This document shows, one piece after another, positions 49,018 through 58,566 of a stretch of 64,000 nt of DNA. The notes under the pieces are model-generated. The model saw only the letters and a list, made by a program, of their open reading frames with translations, made no database searches and was not told the DNA's origin. Where the stretch lies: assembly GCA_015060335.1 (NCBI GenBank), contig SUYR01000008.1, positions 1 through 64,000 of the forward strand, read 5' to 3'. The translations under genes were made by a program, and so were the position numbers. The stretch is from Bacteroidales bacterium. Lineage in GTDB: Bacteria > Bacteroidota > Bacteroidia > Bacteroidales > UBA932. The first letter of the stretch is position 1. Every line of letters begins with the position of its first letter.

Positions 49018-52000
49018 ATGAGCAACTATCGCATTTACGTAGAAAAATATCCTGAATTTCAGGTGGAGGCGCGCAGTCTTCTGGGCGAGTTGAACGAAAA
49101 CCTTCAGCTCGAGCTCGCATCGCTGCGCCTTCTTAATGTGTACGACCTCTTCGGCTTTTCGCAGGAACTTCTGGAAAAGAGCCGCTACAGCGTGTTTGGA
49201 GAGATTGTTACAGACAGTGTTACAGACGAATGTGACCTTTCATGTGCAAAATATATTGCTGTGGAGTATCTGCCCGGCCAGTTTGACCAGCGTGCAGCAT
49301 CTGCAGTTGACTGTGTGCGTCTTATCGACCCTTCGGCACAGGTCAGCATAAAGAGCTCCAAGCTCATCATTCTTCCGGAAGATACCTCGGATGAAGTGAT
49401 TTCAAAGATCAAGAAGTATTACATCAATGCGGTCGAATCCAGAGAGAAGGACCTTGCCAGACTTACTGCAATGGAGCAGCCGGAGGTAGCTCCTGTTCCT
49501 GTTCTCGAGGGCCTTACTGCCCTTACTGAAGAGGAACTGGCACCATACTGCAAGAAGATGGGGCTGGCAATGAATGCTGACGACCTCCGTGAAGTGGTGA
49601 ACTATTTCAAGACAGAGGGACGTGATCCGTTTGAGACGGAGCTCCGTATCCTTGACACATATTGGAGTGACCACTGCCGCCACACTACATTTACTACAGA
49701 ACTCGAAGATATCAATGTCGAGGACTCTTTCCTCAAGGAAGAGATTGACGGCACTCTGAATCTTTACATGAAGATCCGTAAGGAACTTGGTCGTGAGCAC
49801 AAGGGCCTCAACCTCATGGATATGGCTACTGTAGGTGCCCGTTATCTCAAGTCAAAGGGGCTTCTTGACGACATGGAGGTCAGCGAAGAGAACAATGCGT
49901 GCAGCATATATGTGGACGTGGACATCGTTGACGACAATGGTGAAATGACTACTGAAAAATGGCTTCTCCAGTTCAAGAACGAGACGCATAACCATCCTAC
50001 TGAAATCGAACCTTTCGGAGGCGCTGCAACTTGTCTCGGAGGTGCTATCCGTGACCCGCTTTCAGGTCGTGCTTATGTATATCAGGCAATGCGTGTGACA
50101 GGTGCCGGTGATATCTATCTCCCTGTTGCAGATACAATGCCTGGCAAGCTTCCTCAGAGCATCATTTCGCGCAAAGCTGCACATGGATATTCAAGCTACG
50201 GTAATCAGATAGGTCTTGCTACAACTCATGTGCGCGAGGTATATCACGAAGGTTATGTGGCAAAACGTCTTGAAGTAGGAGCTGTCGTGGGTGCCGTGAA
50301 GGCAGACAGTGTACGTCGTGAGAGTCCGGCTCCGGGAGATGTCGTGCTGCTTCTTGGCGGACGTACTGGCCGTGATGGAGTAGGTGGCGCTACAGGATCC
50401 TCAAAAGAACATACAGAAGAATCACTCGAGACATGCGGTAGTGAGGTACAGAAGGGTAATGCACCAGAGGAAAGGAAACTTCAGAGACTTTTCCGCCGTC
50501 CGGAAGTGACACGACTCATCAAGAAGTCGAATGACTTCGGTGCTGGTGGTGTCAGTGTGGCTATCGGTGAGCTTACAGACGGTCTTGACATATATCTTGA
50601 CAGAGTTCCTGTCAAGTACAGCGGACTCAACTCTACAGAACTTGCGATCAGCGAGTCTCAGGAGCGTATGTCTGTTGTGATCGAGGCAAAGGACAAGGAG
50701 GCAATGATGGCATACTGTGCAAGCGAGAATGTCGAGGTTACACATGTTGCTGATGTCACTGACAGAAAGCGTATGCGTATGTTCAGCGGTGACAGGATCG
50801 TTGTGGATCTTTCACGTGAATTCATTGACAGTGCAGGTGCAAAGCACTATGCGAAAGCTACCGTCGGTGCTGTGGAGCAGAAGAATCCTTTTGAAAGAAA
50901 GGTGGAAGGTGCAGACCTCAAGGAAAAGATATTCAACAACCTTCAGGATCCGAATGTGACATCCCAGAAGGGACTTATCGAAATGTTCGACTCTACAATC
51001 GGACGTTCGACTGTGCTCATGCCGTTCGGAGGTATGCTCCAGACTACAGAGACTCAGGTGTCTGTGCAGAAGCTGCCAGTTGACGGATATACGGATACGG
51101 CATCAATCATGGCATTCGGTTACAATCCGTTCATTGCCAGCTGGAGCCCATATCATGGAGCTGCGTATTCTGTAGTGGAAGCGTGCTCAAAGGTGGTCGC
51201 TGCCGGTGCAAGCTATGAGAAGATGCGTTTTTCATATCAGGAGTATTTCGAGAGAATGACTGACCGCAAGTCATGGGGCAAGCCGCTTTCGGCTCTCCTT
51301 GGCGCCCTCAAGATGCAGGTTGAATTCGGTCTTCCGTCAATCGGTGGAAAGGACTCGATGAGCGGTACATTCGAGAATATAAATGTTCCGCCTATGCTCA
51401 TGGCATTCGGTATCACTACAGTAGATGCCGAGCAGGTGATTTCTCCTGAACTTAAATACGAAGGCAACAAGCTCTATCTTGTAAAGCATACTCCGCTTGC
51501 CAACCATATGCCTGACGTGGAGCAGCTCAAGGCGAACTGGAAATACATCCATGAGCAGGTGCAGGCCGACAATATCGTTTCTGCATACGCGCTTGGATTC
51601 GGAGGTGTGGCAGAGGCTATATGCAAGATGTCATTCGGTAACGGACTTGACGCAAAGATCAGGATGGATGAGTCTGAGCTCTTCAATTATGGCTACGGTT
51701 CTATCCTTGTCGAGGCAGAGAACGCCCTGGATTATCCGAATGCAATTCTTATCGGAGAGGTTACTGACGGAGAGGACAGCGAACTTACAATCAATGATGT
51801 GAAGTTCGATATCTTCGAACTCATTGCGGCAAACGGAGCTAAGTTCGCCCAGGTATATCCTGATACAGCCGAGGCATATCACAAGGAACTCGTACCTGCA
51901 GGTATGGAGGGTGTGAAGCCGCTCAAGGTCAAGAGATCGGAAATGAAATACAAGGGCGAGCCGGTGGAGACACCGATAGCATATCTTCCTGTATTCCCTG

Positions 52001-52776
52001 GTACAAACTGTGACTACGATTCTGCGAAGGCGTGGCGTAATGCAGGTGCAGAGGTGCGCATGAGCGTATTCTGCAATCTTACAGAAGATGACATTTTCCG
52101 TTCGATTGCCGAGATGAAGAAGAATATTGATGAGTGCCATATCCTTATGATCTGTGGCGGATTCTCTGCGGGTGATGAGCCGGACGGAAGTGGTAAGTTT
52201 ATTGCTAATGTGTTGAATAATAGCATAATAGCTGATGCTATCCATGCTCTTCTCGACCGCGGTGGCCTCATCCTTGGTATCTGTAACGGATTCCAGGCCC
52301 TCGTGAAGTCCGGCCTGCTTCCATACGGACGTCTCGGTCAGGTTACAAAGGACAGTCCTACACTCTTCCGCAACGATATCAACCGTCATATCTCACAGAT
52401 CGTGACAACACGCGTCGGTACTACCAACTCTCCATGGCTTAAGGATTTCGCAATCGGAGACCTTCATACTATCGCAGTGAGCCACGGTGAAGGAAAATTC
52501 GTTGTGAACGAAGAACTTGCCAAGGAACTCTTTGCAAACGGTCAGGTGGCATTCCAGTATGTGGATCCTCTTGAAGAGGAGCCTACAATGGAGTCTCCAT
52601 ACAATCCTAACGGATCATACTATGCTATCGAGGGTATCATAAGCAAGAACGGTCAGATTCTCGGAAAGATGGGCCATACTGAGCGTTATGAGGGCAACCT
52701 GTTCAAGAACATCATGGACGAAGGACTTGAGCAGCCGTTGTTTGAAAATGCTGTCGCATACTTCCGTGGCGAATAA
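49018..52776 (+). CDS. purL: Phosphoribosylformylglycinamidine synthase PurL (single-chain)
   Basis: FGAM synthase converts FGAR, glutamine and ATP to FGAM. The 1252-residue size shows the one-chain form, with the PurS-like N-terminal domain, two AIRS-like ATPase halves (TYWSDHCRHTTF; FKNETHNHPTEIEPFGGAAT; GGRTGRDGVGGATGSS; LPSIGGKDSMSGTF) and a C-terminal class I glutaminase with catalytic Cys in ILGICNGFQALVKSGLLPYG and CHILMICGGFSAGDE. All diagnostic motifs are intact. It is unusual only in context: the next gene is purF after a palindromic spacer. Confidence 0.97.
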   Translation: MSNYRIYVEKYPEFQVEARSLLGELNENLQLELASLRLLNVYDLFGFSQELLEKSRYSVFGEIVTDSVTDECDLSCAKYIAVEYLPGQFDQRAASAVDCVRLIDPSAQVSIKSSKLIILPEDTSDEVISKIKKYYINAVESREKDLARLTAMEQPEVAPVPVLEGLTALTEEELAPYCKKMGLAMNADDLREVVNYFKTEGRDPFETELRILDTYWSDHCRHTTFTTELEDINVEDSFLKEEIDGTLNLYMKIRKELGREHKGLNLMDMATVGARYLKSKGLLDDMEVSEENNACSIYVDVDIVDDNGEMTTEKWLLQFKNETHNHPTEIEPFGGAATCLGGAIRDPLSGRAYVYQAMRVTGAGDIYLPVADTMPGKLPQSIISRKAAHGYSSYGNQIGLATTHVREVYHEGYVAKRLEVGAVVGAVKADSVRRESPAPGDVVLLLGGRTGRDGVGGATGSSKEHTEESLETCGSEVQKGNAPEERKLQRLFRRPEVTRLIKKSNDFGAGGVSVAIGELTDGLDIYLDRVPVKYSGLNSTELAISESQERMSVVIEAKDKEAMMAYCASENVEVTHVADVTDRKRMRMFSGDRIVVDLSREFIDSAGAKHYAKATVGAVEQKNPFERKVEGADLKEKIFNNLQDPNVTSQKGLIEMFDSTIGRSTVLMPFGGMLQTTETQVSVQKLPVDGYTDTASIMAFGYNPFIASWSPYHGAAYSVVEACSKVVAAGASYEKMRFSYQEYFERMTDRKSWGKPLSALLGALKMQVEFGLPSIGGKDSMSGTFENINVPPMLMAFGITTVDAEQVISPELKYEGNKLYLVKHTPLANHMPDVEQLKANWKYIHEQVQADNIVSAYALGFGGVAEAICKMSFGNGLDAKIRMDESELFNYGYGSILVEAENALDYPNAILIGEVTDGEDSELTINDVKFDIFELIAANGAKFAQVYPDTAEAYHKELVPAGMEGVKPLKVKRSEMKYKGEPVETPIAYLPVFPGTNCDYDSAKAWRNAGAEVRMSVFCNLTEDDIFRSIAEMKKNIDECHILMICGGFSAGDEPDGSGKFIANVLNNSIIADAIHALLDRGGLILGICNGFQALVKSGLLPYGRLGQVTKDSPTLFRNDINRHISQIVTTRVGTTNSPWLKDFAIGDLHTIAVSHGEGKFVVNEELAKELFANGQVAFQYVDPLEEEPTMESPYNPNGSYYAIEGIISKNGQILGKMGHTERYEGNLFKNIMDEGLEQPLFENAVAYFRGE

Positions 52777-52789
52777 AGACGAAAGCGTC

Positions 52790-52810
52790 ATCCCCGGCTC
52801 GACCGGGGAT
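52790..52810. repeat. Palindrome between purL and purF
   Basis: ATCCCCGG (52790-52797) and CCGGGGAT (52803-52810) around CTCGA, in the 49-base gap. It has no T-run. Similar CCCCGG-CTCGA-CCGGGG palindromes are a well-known dispersed type in bacterial genomes; here it may tune expression or stabilise processed mRNA ends. Confidence 0.6.
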
Positions 52811-52825
52811 ATAACAAAGAATATA

Positions 52826-54217
52826 ATGTGTAAGTGTAAGAATGTTTTCAGGGATGACAAGTTGCACCATGAATGTGGTGTGCTTGGTATCTATGGTGTG
52901 CCGGATGCTTCCGGTCTGGCTTACTATGGTCTTCATGCTCTTCAGCATAGGGGTCAGCAGGGATGTGGTATAGTCGCTGTCGGAGAGAAAGGAGATTTTC
53001 ATCGTGTAAAAGGTGAAGGTCTTGTAACGGAGGTTTTCAATGAGACCAGGATTGCCCAGTTGCCGGGTCATATGGCAATAGGGCATGTGCGTTACAGTAA
53101 TGCGGGATGTAAAGGTTCAGAGAATCTGCAGCCTTTCCTGTTCCATCATAGCTCAGGTGATTTTGCATTGGCAAACAACGGGCAGATTGTGAACTATCAG
53201 GCTCTCCGTGAGGATCTGGAGGACAAGGGAAGTCTTTTCCAGTCTTCATCGGATGCGGAGGTGCTTGCCCATCTTATCAAGAAGCAGGGCATCGACAAGG
53301 AACAGCCACGAATCAATTCCTTGAAGAATGCTCTCAATATGCTTGACGGAGCCTTTGCTTTTGTGGTGATGACAGCCCGCAGAATCTATGCCTGCCGTGA
53401 CAAATATGGCTTCCATCCGCTTGCACTCGGAAAAATAGGTGACGGTTATGTTGTGGCGAGTGAGACATGCGCATTTGATGTCATGGGTGCGGAATATATT
53501 CGTGATGTGGAACCGGGAGAAATTGTTACCATCGATCATCACGGAATCCGCAGTACATTCTATTCTGAACCTCAGCGTCATGCGATGTGTGCTATGGAAT
53601 ATGTGTATTTTGCGCGTCCGGACAGTGATATCGAAGGATGTAATGTCCATAACTACAGGAAGGAGTCAGGTAAACTGCTTTTCCAGGAGGCACCTGTTGA
53701 CGCAGATATCGTTATCGGTGTGCCTGATTCAAGCCTGTCTGCCGCGCAGGGCTATGCCGAAGCCAGCGGTCTTCCTTACGAAATGGGGCTTATCAAGAAC
53801 AAGTATATAGGACGAACATTTATCCTGCCTACTCAGTCTCTTCGTGAAAAGGGTGTCAAGATGAAGCTTTCTCCTGTCAGGTCTATCGTCAAAGGCAAGA
53901 GGATAGTTCTTGTGGACGACTCTATCGTAAGAGGTACTACATCTCTCAAGATTGTGAAGATGCTTCGCGAAGCCGGAGCGGCTGAGGTTCACGTGCGTAT
54001 TGCAAGTGCCCCGTTGAAATATACATGTTTCTATGGTGTGGATGTACATACTCCGGAGGAACTCATAAGCAACAGCAATAATGTGGAAAGAGTTTGCGAA
54101 CTTATCGATGCTGATTCGCTTGCATTCCTCTCACATGAAGGCATGCTTGCAGCCGGTCGCAGGAGTGACCTCTGCCTTGCATGTTTCAATCACGAGTATC
54201 CTACAAAACTTTATTGA
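52826..54217 (+). CDS. purF: Amidophosphoribosyltransferase PurF
   Basis: PurF makes phosphoribosylamine from PRPP and glutamine, the first committed step of purine synthesis. An upstream in-frame start would run through the palindrome; ATG 52826 gives 463 residues and a 16-residue propeptide ahead of the nucleophile Cys17 (KLHHECGVLGIYG), as in the Bacillus-type enzyme. The N-terminal Ntn glutaminase is followed by a PRPP-binding domain (IVLVDDSIVRGTT). The C-terminal LCLACFNHEYPT has the CxxC expected for the [4Fe-4S]-containing, oxygen-sensitive type, which suits an anaerobe. Confidence 0.96.
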   Translation: MCKCKNVFRDDKLHHECGVLGIYGVPDASGLAYYGLHALQHRGQQGCGIVAVGEKGDFHRVKGEGLVTEVFNETRIAQLPGHMAIGHVRYSNAGCKGSENLQPFLFHHSSGDFALANNGQIVNYQALREDLEDKGSLFQSSSDAEVLAHLIKKQGIDKEQPRINSLKNALNMLDGAFAFVVMTARRIYACRDKYGFHPLALGKIGDGYVVASETCAFDVMGAEYIRDVEPGEIVTIDHHGIRSTFYSEPQRHAMCAMEYVYFARPDSDIEGCNVHNYRKESGKLLFQEAPVDADIVIGVPDSSLSAAQGYAEASGLPYEMGLIKNKYIGRTFILPTQSLREKGVKMKLSPVRSIVKGKRIVLVDDSIVRGTTSLKIVKMLREAGAAEVHVRIASAPLKYTCFYGVDVHTPEELISNSNNVERVCELIDADSLAFLSHEGMLAAGRRSDLCLACFNHEYPTKLY

Positions 54218-54228
54218 TGTTGTATTTT

Positions 54229-55029
54229 ATGAAGACTTCCAGATTTTTAGTAGTATTATTCATTACCTTGGTTTTGTCTGGCTGTAGAGCATTGGTTCCG
54301 GTCAAGACATATGTGACCTTGGTACAATACAATGTCGGAGTCTTTGACAAATATGAAGAAAGCGGTTTTGAAGCTATTGCCAGTGCTGTAAGGGAAATGG
54401 GGGCAGATGCTGTCTCTCTCAATGAGGTGGACAGTTGTGCATTGCGTACGGGCAGCGTGGATCAGATTTCAGTTTTTGCCGAAGAATTGGGAGACTGGAA
54501 TAAGTATTATGCTTCTGCAATGCCTTTCAATGGTGGTGCATATGGCGTCGGAATCGTTTCTTCACCGAAGCTGAAGGTAGTCCGTACAGACAAGGTTTCT
54601 CTTCCGAAACTGAACGGACGTGAGCCTCGTGCACTTGCCGTGGTGGAGTATGAGGATTTTGTCTTCGCATCTACCCACCTCGATCTTACTGTAGAATCTC
54701 AGATCGGACAGGTTGTGGCTATCAACCATTATGTCGATAGTGTATATGCCGGTAACGGGAAACCAGTCTTTCTTGCAGGAGACTTTAACTGCAGACCGGA
54801 CGGTGAAACCATACAGCTGATAAAGCGGAATTGGAATCAGCTTACCCCTGATGCCTTCTCGTTCCCGTCGCATGCGCCGAACAGATGTATAGATTATATT
54901 TTTGTCAGGCCGCGTGGCAGCAAGGTCATAGTGCGGTCGGCTGAGACTCCTGCCGTTCTTCAGACAGCAGATCTGGCTACCGCCTCCGATCATCTTCCAG
55001 TCGTGCTTAGCGTGATAATAGAAAAGTAA
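54229..55029 (+). CDS. Endonuclease/exonuclease/phosphatase-family lipoprotein
   Basis: A 266-residue protein. ATG 54229 gives a lipoprotein signal (MKTSRFLVVLFITLVLSGC, then RALVP); an ATG overlapping the purF stop (54217) is also possible. The EEP fold marks are VQYNVGVF, SLNEVDSC (catalytic Glu), ALAVVEYEDFVFASTHLD, FLAGDFNCRPDG (Asp and Asn), CIDYIFV and ASDHLPVVLSV (Asp-His). All metal and catalytic residues of a phosphodiesterase or phosphatase are present. The substrate is unknown; being a lipoprotein, it acts outside the cytoplasm. It sits between purF and metG, probably by operon convenience. Confidence 0.85.
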   Translation: MKTSRFLVVLFITLVLSGCRALVPVKTYVTLVQYNVGVFDKYEESGFEAIASAVREMGADAVSLNEVDSCALRTGSVDQISVFAEELGDWNKYYASAMPFNGGAYGVGIVSSPKLKVVRTDKVSLPKLNGREPRALAVVEYEDFVFASTHLDLTVESQIGQVVAINHYVDSVYAGNGKPVFLAGDFNCRPDGETIQLIKRNWNQLTPDAFSFPSHAPNRCIDYIFVRPRGSKVIVRSAETPAVLQTADLATASDHLPVVLSVIIEK

Positions 55030-55046
55030 TGTAATAATATATATAT

Positions 55047-57224
55047 ATGAGTAAGAACTACAACAGAACTCTTGTGACTTGTGCGCTTCCATATGCGAAC
55101 GGTCCTGTTCACATCGGACACCTTGCCGGTGTGTATGTACCTGCAGACATCTATGTCAGGTATCTGAGAATGAAGGGTGAGGATGTGCTTTATGTCTGCG
55201 GCTCCGATGAGCACGGTGTGCCTATCACGATCAAGGCTCAGAAGGAAGGATGCACTCCGCAGGATATCGTTGACCGCTACCATAAGATCATCAAGGATTC
55301 ATTTACCGGACTTGGAATCAATTTCGATATATATTCCCGTACATCTTCAAAGACTCATCATCAGAATGCTGCAGGTTTCTTCAAGAAACTTTATGATGAA
55401 GGCAAATTCATTGAAAAGGTGAGCGAGCAGTATTACGATGAAGAAGCAAAGACCTTCCTTGCAGACCGTTATATTACTGGTACATGTCCACGTTGTGGTG
55501 CGGAAGGAGCTTACGGAGACCAGTGCGAGAAATGTGGCGCAACCCTCAGCCCTGACGAACTCATCAATCCGAAGTCAGCCCTTAGCGGTGGAGAACTTGT
55601 CAAGAAAGAGACAAAACACTGGTATCTTCCGCTTGACCAGTATGAGAAGTGGCTCTCTGAGTGGATCCTTGACGGACATAAGGAGTGGAGAAGTAATGTG
55701 TATGGACAGTGCAAGAGTTGGATTGACGGCGGACTTCAGCCACGTGCTGTGAGCCGTGACCTGAACTGGGGTGTTCCTGTACCTGTGGAAGGCTCAGAAG
55801 GAAAGGTGCTCTATGTGTGGTTCGATGCGCCTATCGGATATATTTCCAATACACAGGAGCTACTTCCTGAAAGCTGGGAAAAGTGGTGGAAGAGCGAGGA
55901 TACAAAGCTCGTCCACTTTATAGGTAAGGACAATATCGTTTTCCATTGCATAGTGTTCCCTTCTATGCTCAAGGCAGACGGAAGCTATATCCTTCCTGAT
56001 AACGTGCCTGCCAACGAGTTCCTCAATCTCGAAGGTGACAAGATATCTACTTCACGTGGTTGGGCAGTATGGCTCCACGAGTATCTCGAGCAGTTCCCGG
56101 GGCAGGAGGATGTGCTTCGCTATGTGCTGACTGCCAATGCTCCGGAGACCAAGGATAATGATTTCTCATGGAAGGATTTCCAGGCACGCAACAATAGCGA
56201 GCTTGTTGCCATTCTCGGTAACTTCGTGAATCGTGCCGTAGTGCTTACGCATAAGTATTTTGACGGTAAGGTTCCTGCAGACCTCAAGCCGGAGGCAATT
56301 GATGCTGAGACGCTTGCACAGATTCAGCCTCTCAAGGCGGAAATGGAACGCTATCTGGACGGATACAAATTCCGTGAGGCTCTCAAGGAGGCAATGAACA
56401 TCGCCCGTCTGGGTAATAAGTATCTTACTGATACAGAACCGTGGAAGGTTGCGAAGACTGATATGGACAGGACAGCGTCCATTCTCAATGTGTCACTGCA
56501 GATATGTGCTTCTCTTGCAGTCGCATTCGAGCCGTTCCTCCCGTTCTCAGCCGAGAAACTCCGTAATATCCTGAATGTCGGAATTGCAGCAGGAACTGAT
56601 CATCGTGCCGGTGAAGGTGAGGCTTCTGTCAACCGGTATACTGCCGGTGAAGGAGCAGCTCTTCATACTTCATCTGTCATTCCGAGCGAACTTGATGAAT
56701 CTCTCATCCTCTCATGGTCGGATCTCGGATCCGTTTCTCTTCTTCCGGCAGGTCATCAGCTCAATGCTGCAACCCTCCTGTTCTCAAAGATAGAGGACGA
56801 GGTAGTTGATGCTCAAATATCACGTCTTGAGACAATCAGAGCGGAACGTGAGGCAGCAGCAAAGGCTGAAGAACAAGCAAAGGTGACACCTCAGAAGGAA
56901 GAGTGCACATTCGACGATTTCCAGAAGATGGATATCAGGACAGCTACAGTTCTCGAGGCAGAAAGAGTGCCTAAGACTGACAAACTTCTCAAACTGACCA
57001 TCGATACAGGTATAGATAAGAGAGTCATTGTTTCAGGTATAGCCGAGCAGTATTCACCAGAGGAAATGCTCGGAAAACAGATCTGTATCCTTGCCAATCT
57101 GGCTCCACGCAAGATTCGTGGAATCGAATCGAAGGGTATGATTCTCATGGCTCGCCAGAATGACGGCAAAATGAGATTCATCACTCCGCAGGAGACTTTG
57201 GCAAACGGAGCGGAGATCGGATAA
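55047..57224 (+). CDS. metG: Methionyl-tRNA synthetase with C-terminal tRNA-binding domain
   Basis: MetRS charges tRNA-Met. The 725-residue protein has the HIGH motif in [17 protein letters not shown], a zinc knuckle ([19 protein letters not shown]), the KMSKS equivalent in [16 protein letters not shown], and a helical anticodon domain. The final ~110 residues are an Arc1p/Trbp111-like OB domain ([39 protein letters not shown]), linked by a charged helical linker. This is the usual dimeric long form of Bacteroidota. Confidence 0.97.
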   Translation: MSKNYNRTLVTCALPYANGPVHIGHLAGVYVPADIYVRYLRMKGEDVLYVCGSDEHGVPITIKAQKEGCTPQDIVDRYHKIIKDSFTGLGINFDIYSRTSSKTHHQNAAGFFKKLYDEGKFIEKVSEQYYDEEAKTFLADRYITGTCPRCGAEGAYGDQCEKCGATLSPDELINPKSALSGGELVKKETKHWYLPLDQYEKWLSEWILDGHKEWRSNVYGQCKSWIDGGLQPRAVSRDLNWGVPVPVEGSEGKVLYVWFDAPIGYISNTQELLPESWEKWWKSEDTKLVHFIGKDNIVFHCIVFPSMLKADGSYILPDNVPANEFLNLEGDKISTSRGWAVWLHEYLEQFPGQEDVLRYVLTANAPETKDNDFSWKDFQARNNSELVAILGNFVNRAVVLTHKYFDGKVPADLKPEAIDAETLAQIQPLKAEMERYLDGYKFREALKEAMNIARLGNKYLTDTEPWKVAKTDMDRTASILNVSLQICASLAVAFEPFLPFSAEKLRNILNVGIAAGTDHRAGEGEASVNRYTAGEGAALHTSSVIPSELDESLILSWSDLGSVSLLPAGHQLNAATLLFSKIEDEVVDAQISRLETIRAEREAAAKAEEQAKVTPQKEECTFDDFQKMDIRTATVLEAERVPKTDKLLKLTIDTGIDKRVIVSGIAEQYSPEEMLGKQICILANLAPRKIRGIESKGMILMARQNDGKMRFITPQETLANGAEIG

Positions 57225-57244
57225 TCCGCTTGGCGCGCAATGTG

Positions 57245-57337
57245 CTGATTTGTAAGGATTTACGTGTTTGGGGGTCGGAAAATTTGACGACCCTCGTTCG
57301 CATAAACAGTTGATTTGTAATCTTTTAGGTGGAAAGT
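57245..57337. repeat. Palindromic intergenic element, possible distant relative of the REP family
   Basis: A 6-bp stem GGGTCG (57272-57277) / CGACCC (57288-57293) around an A/T loop is flanked by a direct repeat TGATTTGTAA (57245, 57311). The right side, GTTGATTTGTAATC then TTTTAGGTGG, parallels the right arm of copies 1 and 2 (GTTGATAGTCAGCG then TTTAGGTG). It also works as a spacer between metG and murB. Confidence 0.4.
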
Positions 57338-57343
57338 CGATTT

Positions 57344-58474
57344 ATGGTAAAGACTGAATATTATAAGGATCTGACAAAGATGAACACTTTCGGAATGAAG
57401 GTGAAGGCACGCTGTTTCATTGAGTATGATTCTGTTGCAGATCTTGTTGATATTGAGTTCGATGAATTGGCCAGACCTGTCCTCCATATAGGAGGGGGAA
57501 GCAATCTGCTGTTCACCGATGATTTCAAGGGTACGGTCCTGCATTCCAAGATAAATTTTATCGAAGTGCTGGATGAGTCTCCTTCAGGAGAGGTCCTGGT
57601 TTCTGTCGGTGCAGGAGTTGTCTTTGATGAATTCTGTGAGTGGGCATCGAAAGAAGGACTATGGGGCGTGGAGAATCTGTCATACATTCCCGGTGAGGTG
57701 GGAGCTTCAGCTGTTCAGAACATAGGAGCGTATGGAGTCGAAGTGAAAGATATAATCAGTAAAGTATATTGCTACGATACTCTTGAGGAAGAATTTGTCA
57801 ACTTCACTGTTGATGAGTGCGGATACGGATATCGTGATTCCATCTTTAAGAACCCCCGGATGAAGGGACGTTATATTGTTACTCATGTGATTTTCACACT
57901 GAGCCGCAATCCGAAGCCGGTATTGGATTATGGACACCTGAAGGATGCAGTCTATTGTCAGTCAGATAAGTGTCAATCAGAACAGGGGGAGGACGCAGTA
58001 GAGAAATTCCTGACTCCTGCCATGATACGTAAGGTAATCATCAGGATCCGCAAAGATAAGCTTCCTGAACCGTCTGTAATGGGCAGTGCCGGCAGTTTCT
58101 TCAAGAATCCTGTCATAAGCATGGAGCATTTCCGGAAGATAGAGACTACAGCGAAGTCCGAATTAGGTCCCGACTACAAGGTTCCGCATTACATTATTGA
58201 TTGTCAAGACAAGGTAAAGGAAATTCCGACTGAAAATTCGAGTGAGTCCAAACTCCTGACCGTCAAGGTACCTGCTGCATGGCTTATCGAGCAATGTGGC
58301 TGGAAAGGACGCAGGAGCGGGGGCGCTGCTGTCTGGGAAAAACAGCCGTTGGTCATAGTGAATTATACCGGTGAAGCATATCCTGAGGAAATAATCGGAT
58401 TGGAGAATCGCATCATCACCTCAGTAAAAGCTAAATTCGGAATCGACTTGCATCCGGAAGTAGAGCATATATAA
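57344..58474 (+). CDS. murB: UDP-N-acetylenolpyruvoylglucosamine reductase MurB
   Basis: MurB reduces enolpyruvyl-UDP-GlcNAc to UDP-MurNAc with FAD and NADPH. ATG 57344 was preferred to GTG 57329 because it begins right before the conserved KDLTKMNTFGMKVKA. The 376 residues include the FAD-binding GGGSNLLFTDDFKGT and IPGEVGASAVQNIGAYGVEVKD, the catalytic Ser in GSAGSFFKNPV, and a final Glu region (GAAVWEKQPLVIVN; HPEVEHI). It is longer than the E. coli type I enzyme (342): extra charged residues lie around 205-225 and 275-305. murA follows, giving both committed peptidoglycan precursor steps. Confidence 0.95.
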   Translation: MVKTEYYKDLTKMNTFGMKVKARCFIEYDSVADLVDIEFDELARPVLHIGGGSNLLFTDDFKGTVLHSKINFIEVLDESPSGEVLVSVGAGVVFDEFCEWASKEGLWGVENLSYIPGEVGASAVQNIGAYGVEVKDIISKVYCYDTLEEEFVNFTVDECGYGYRDSIFKNPRMKGRYIVTHVIFTLSRNPKPVLDYGHLKDAVYCQSDKCQSEQGEDAVEKFLTPAMIRKVIIRIRKDKLPEPSVMGSAGSFFKNPVISMEHFRKIETTAKSELGPDYKVPHYIIDCQDKVKEIPTENSSESKLLTVKVPAAWLIEQCGWKGRRSGGAAVWEKQPLVIVNYTGEAYPEEIIGLENRIITSVKAKFGIDLHPEVEHI

Positions 58475-58502
58475 CTTCCTGAATCCCAGCGTGTTATCTT
58501 AT

Positions 58503-58530
58503 ATGCCTGCGTGCTTTAGGGAGCAGGCGT
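58503..58530. terminator. Hairpin between murB and murA, same repeat type as at 35892
   Basis: GCCTGC (58505-58510) and GCAGGC (58523-58528) with extra outer A-T pairing. The loop and the right flank (TTTAA.T.GTTG.TA) match those of 35892. It has no T-run. Confidence 0.55.
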
Positions 58531-58566
58531 GTGGTTTAAGTTGTTGATATATAGAATTTTATAGAT

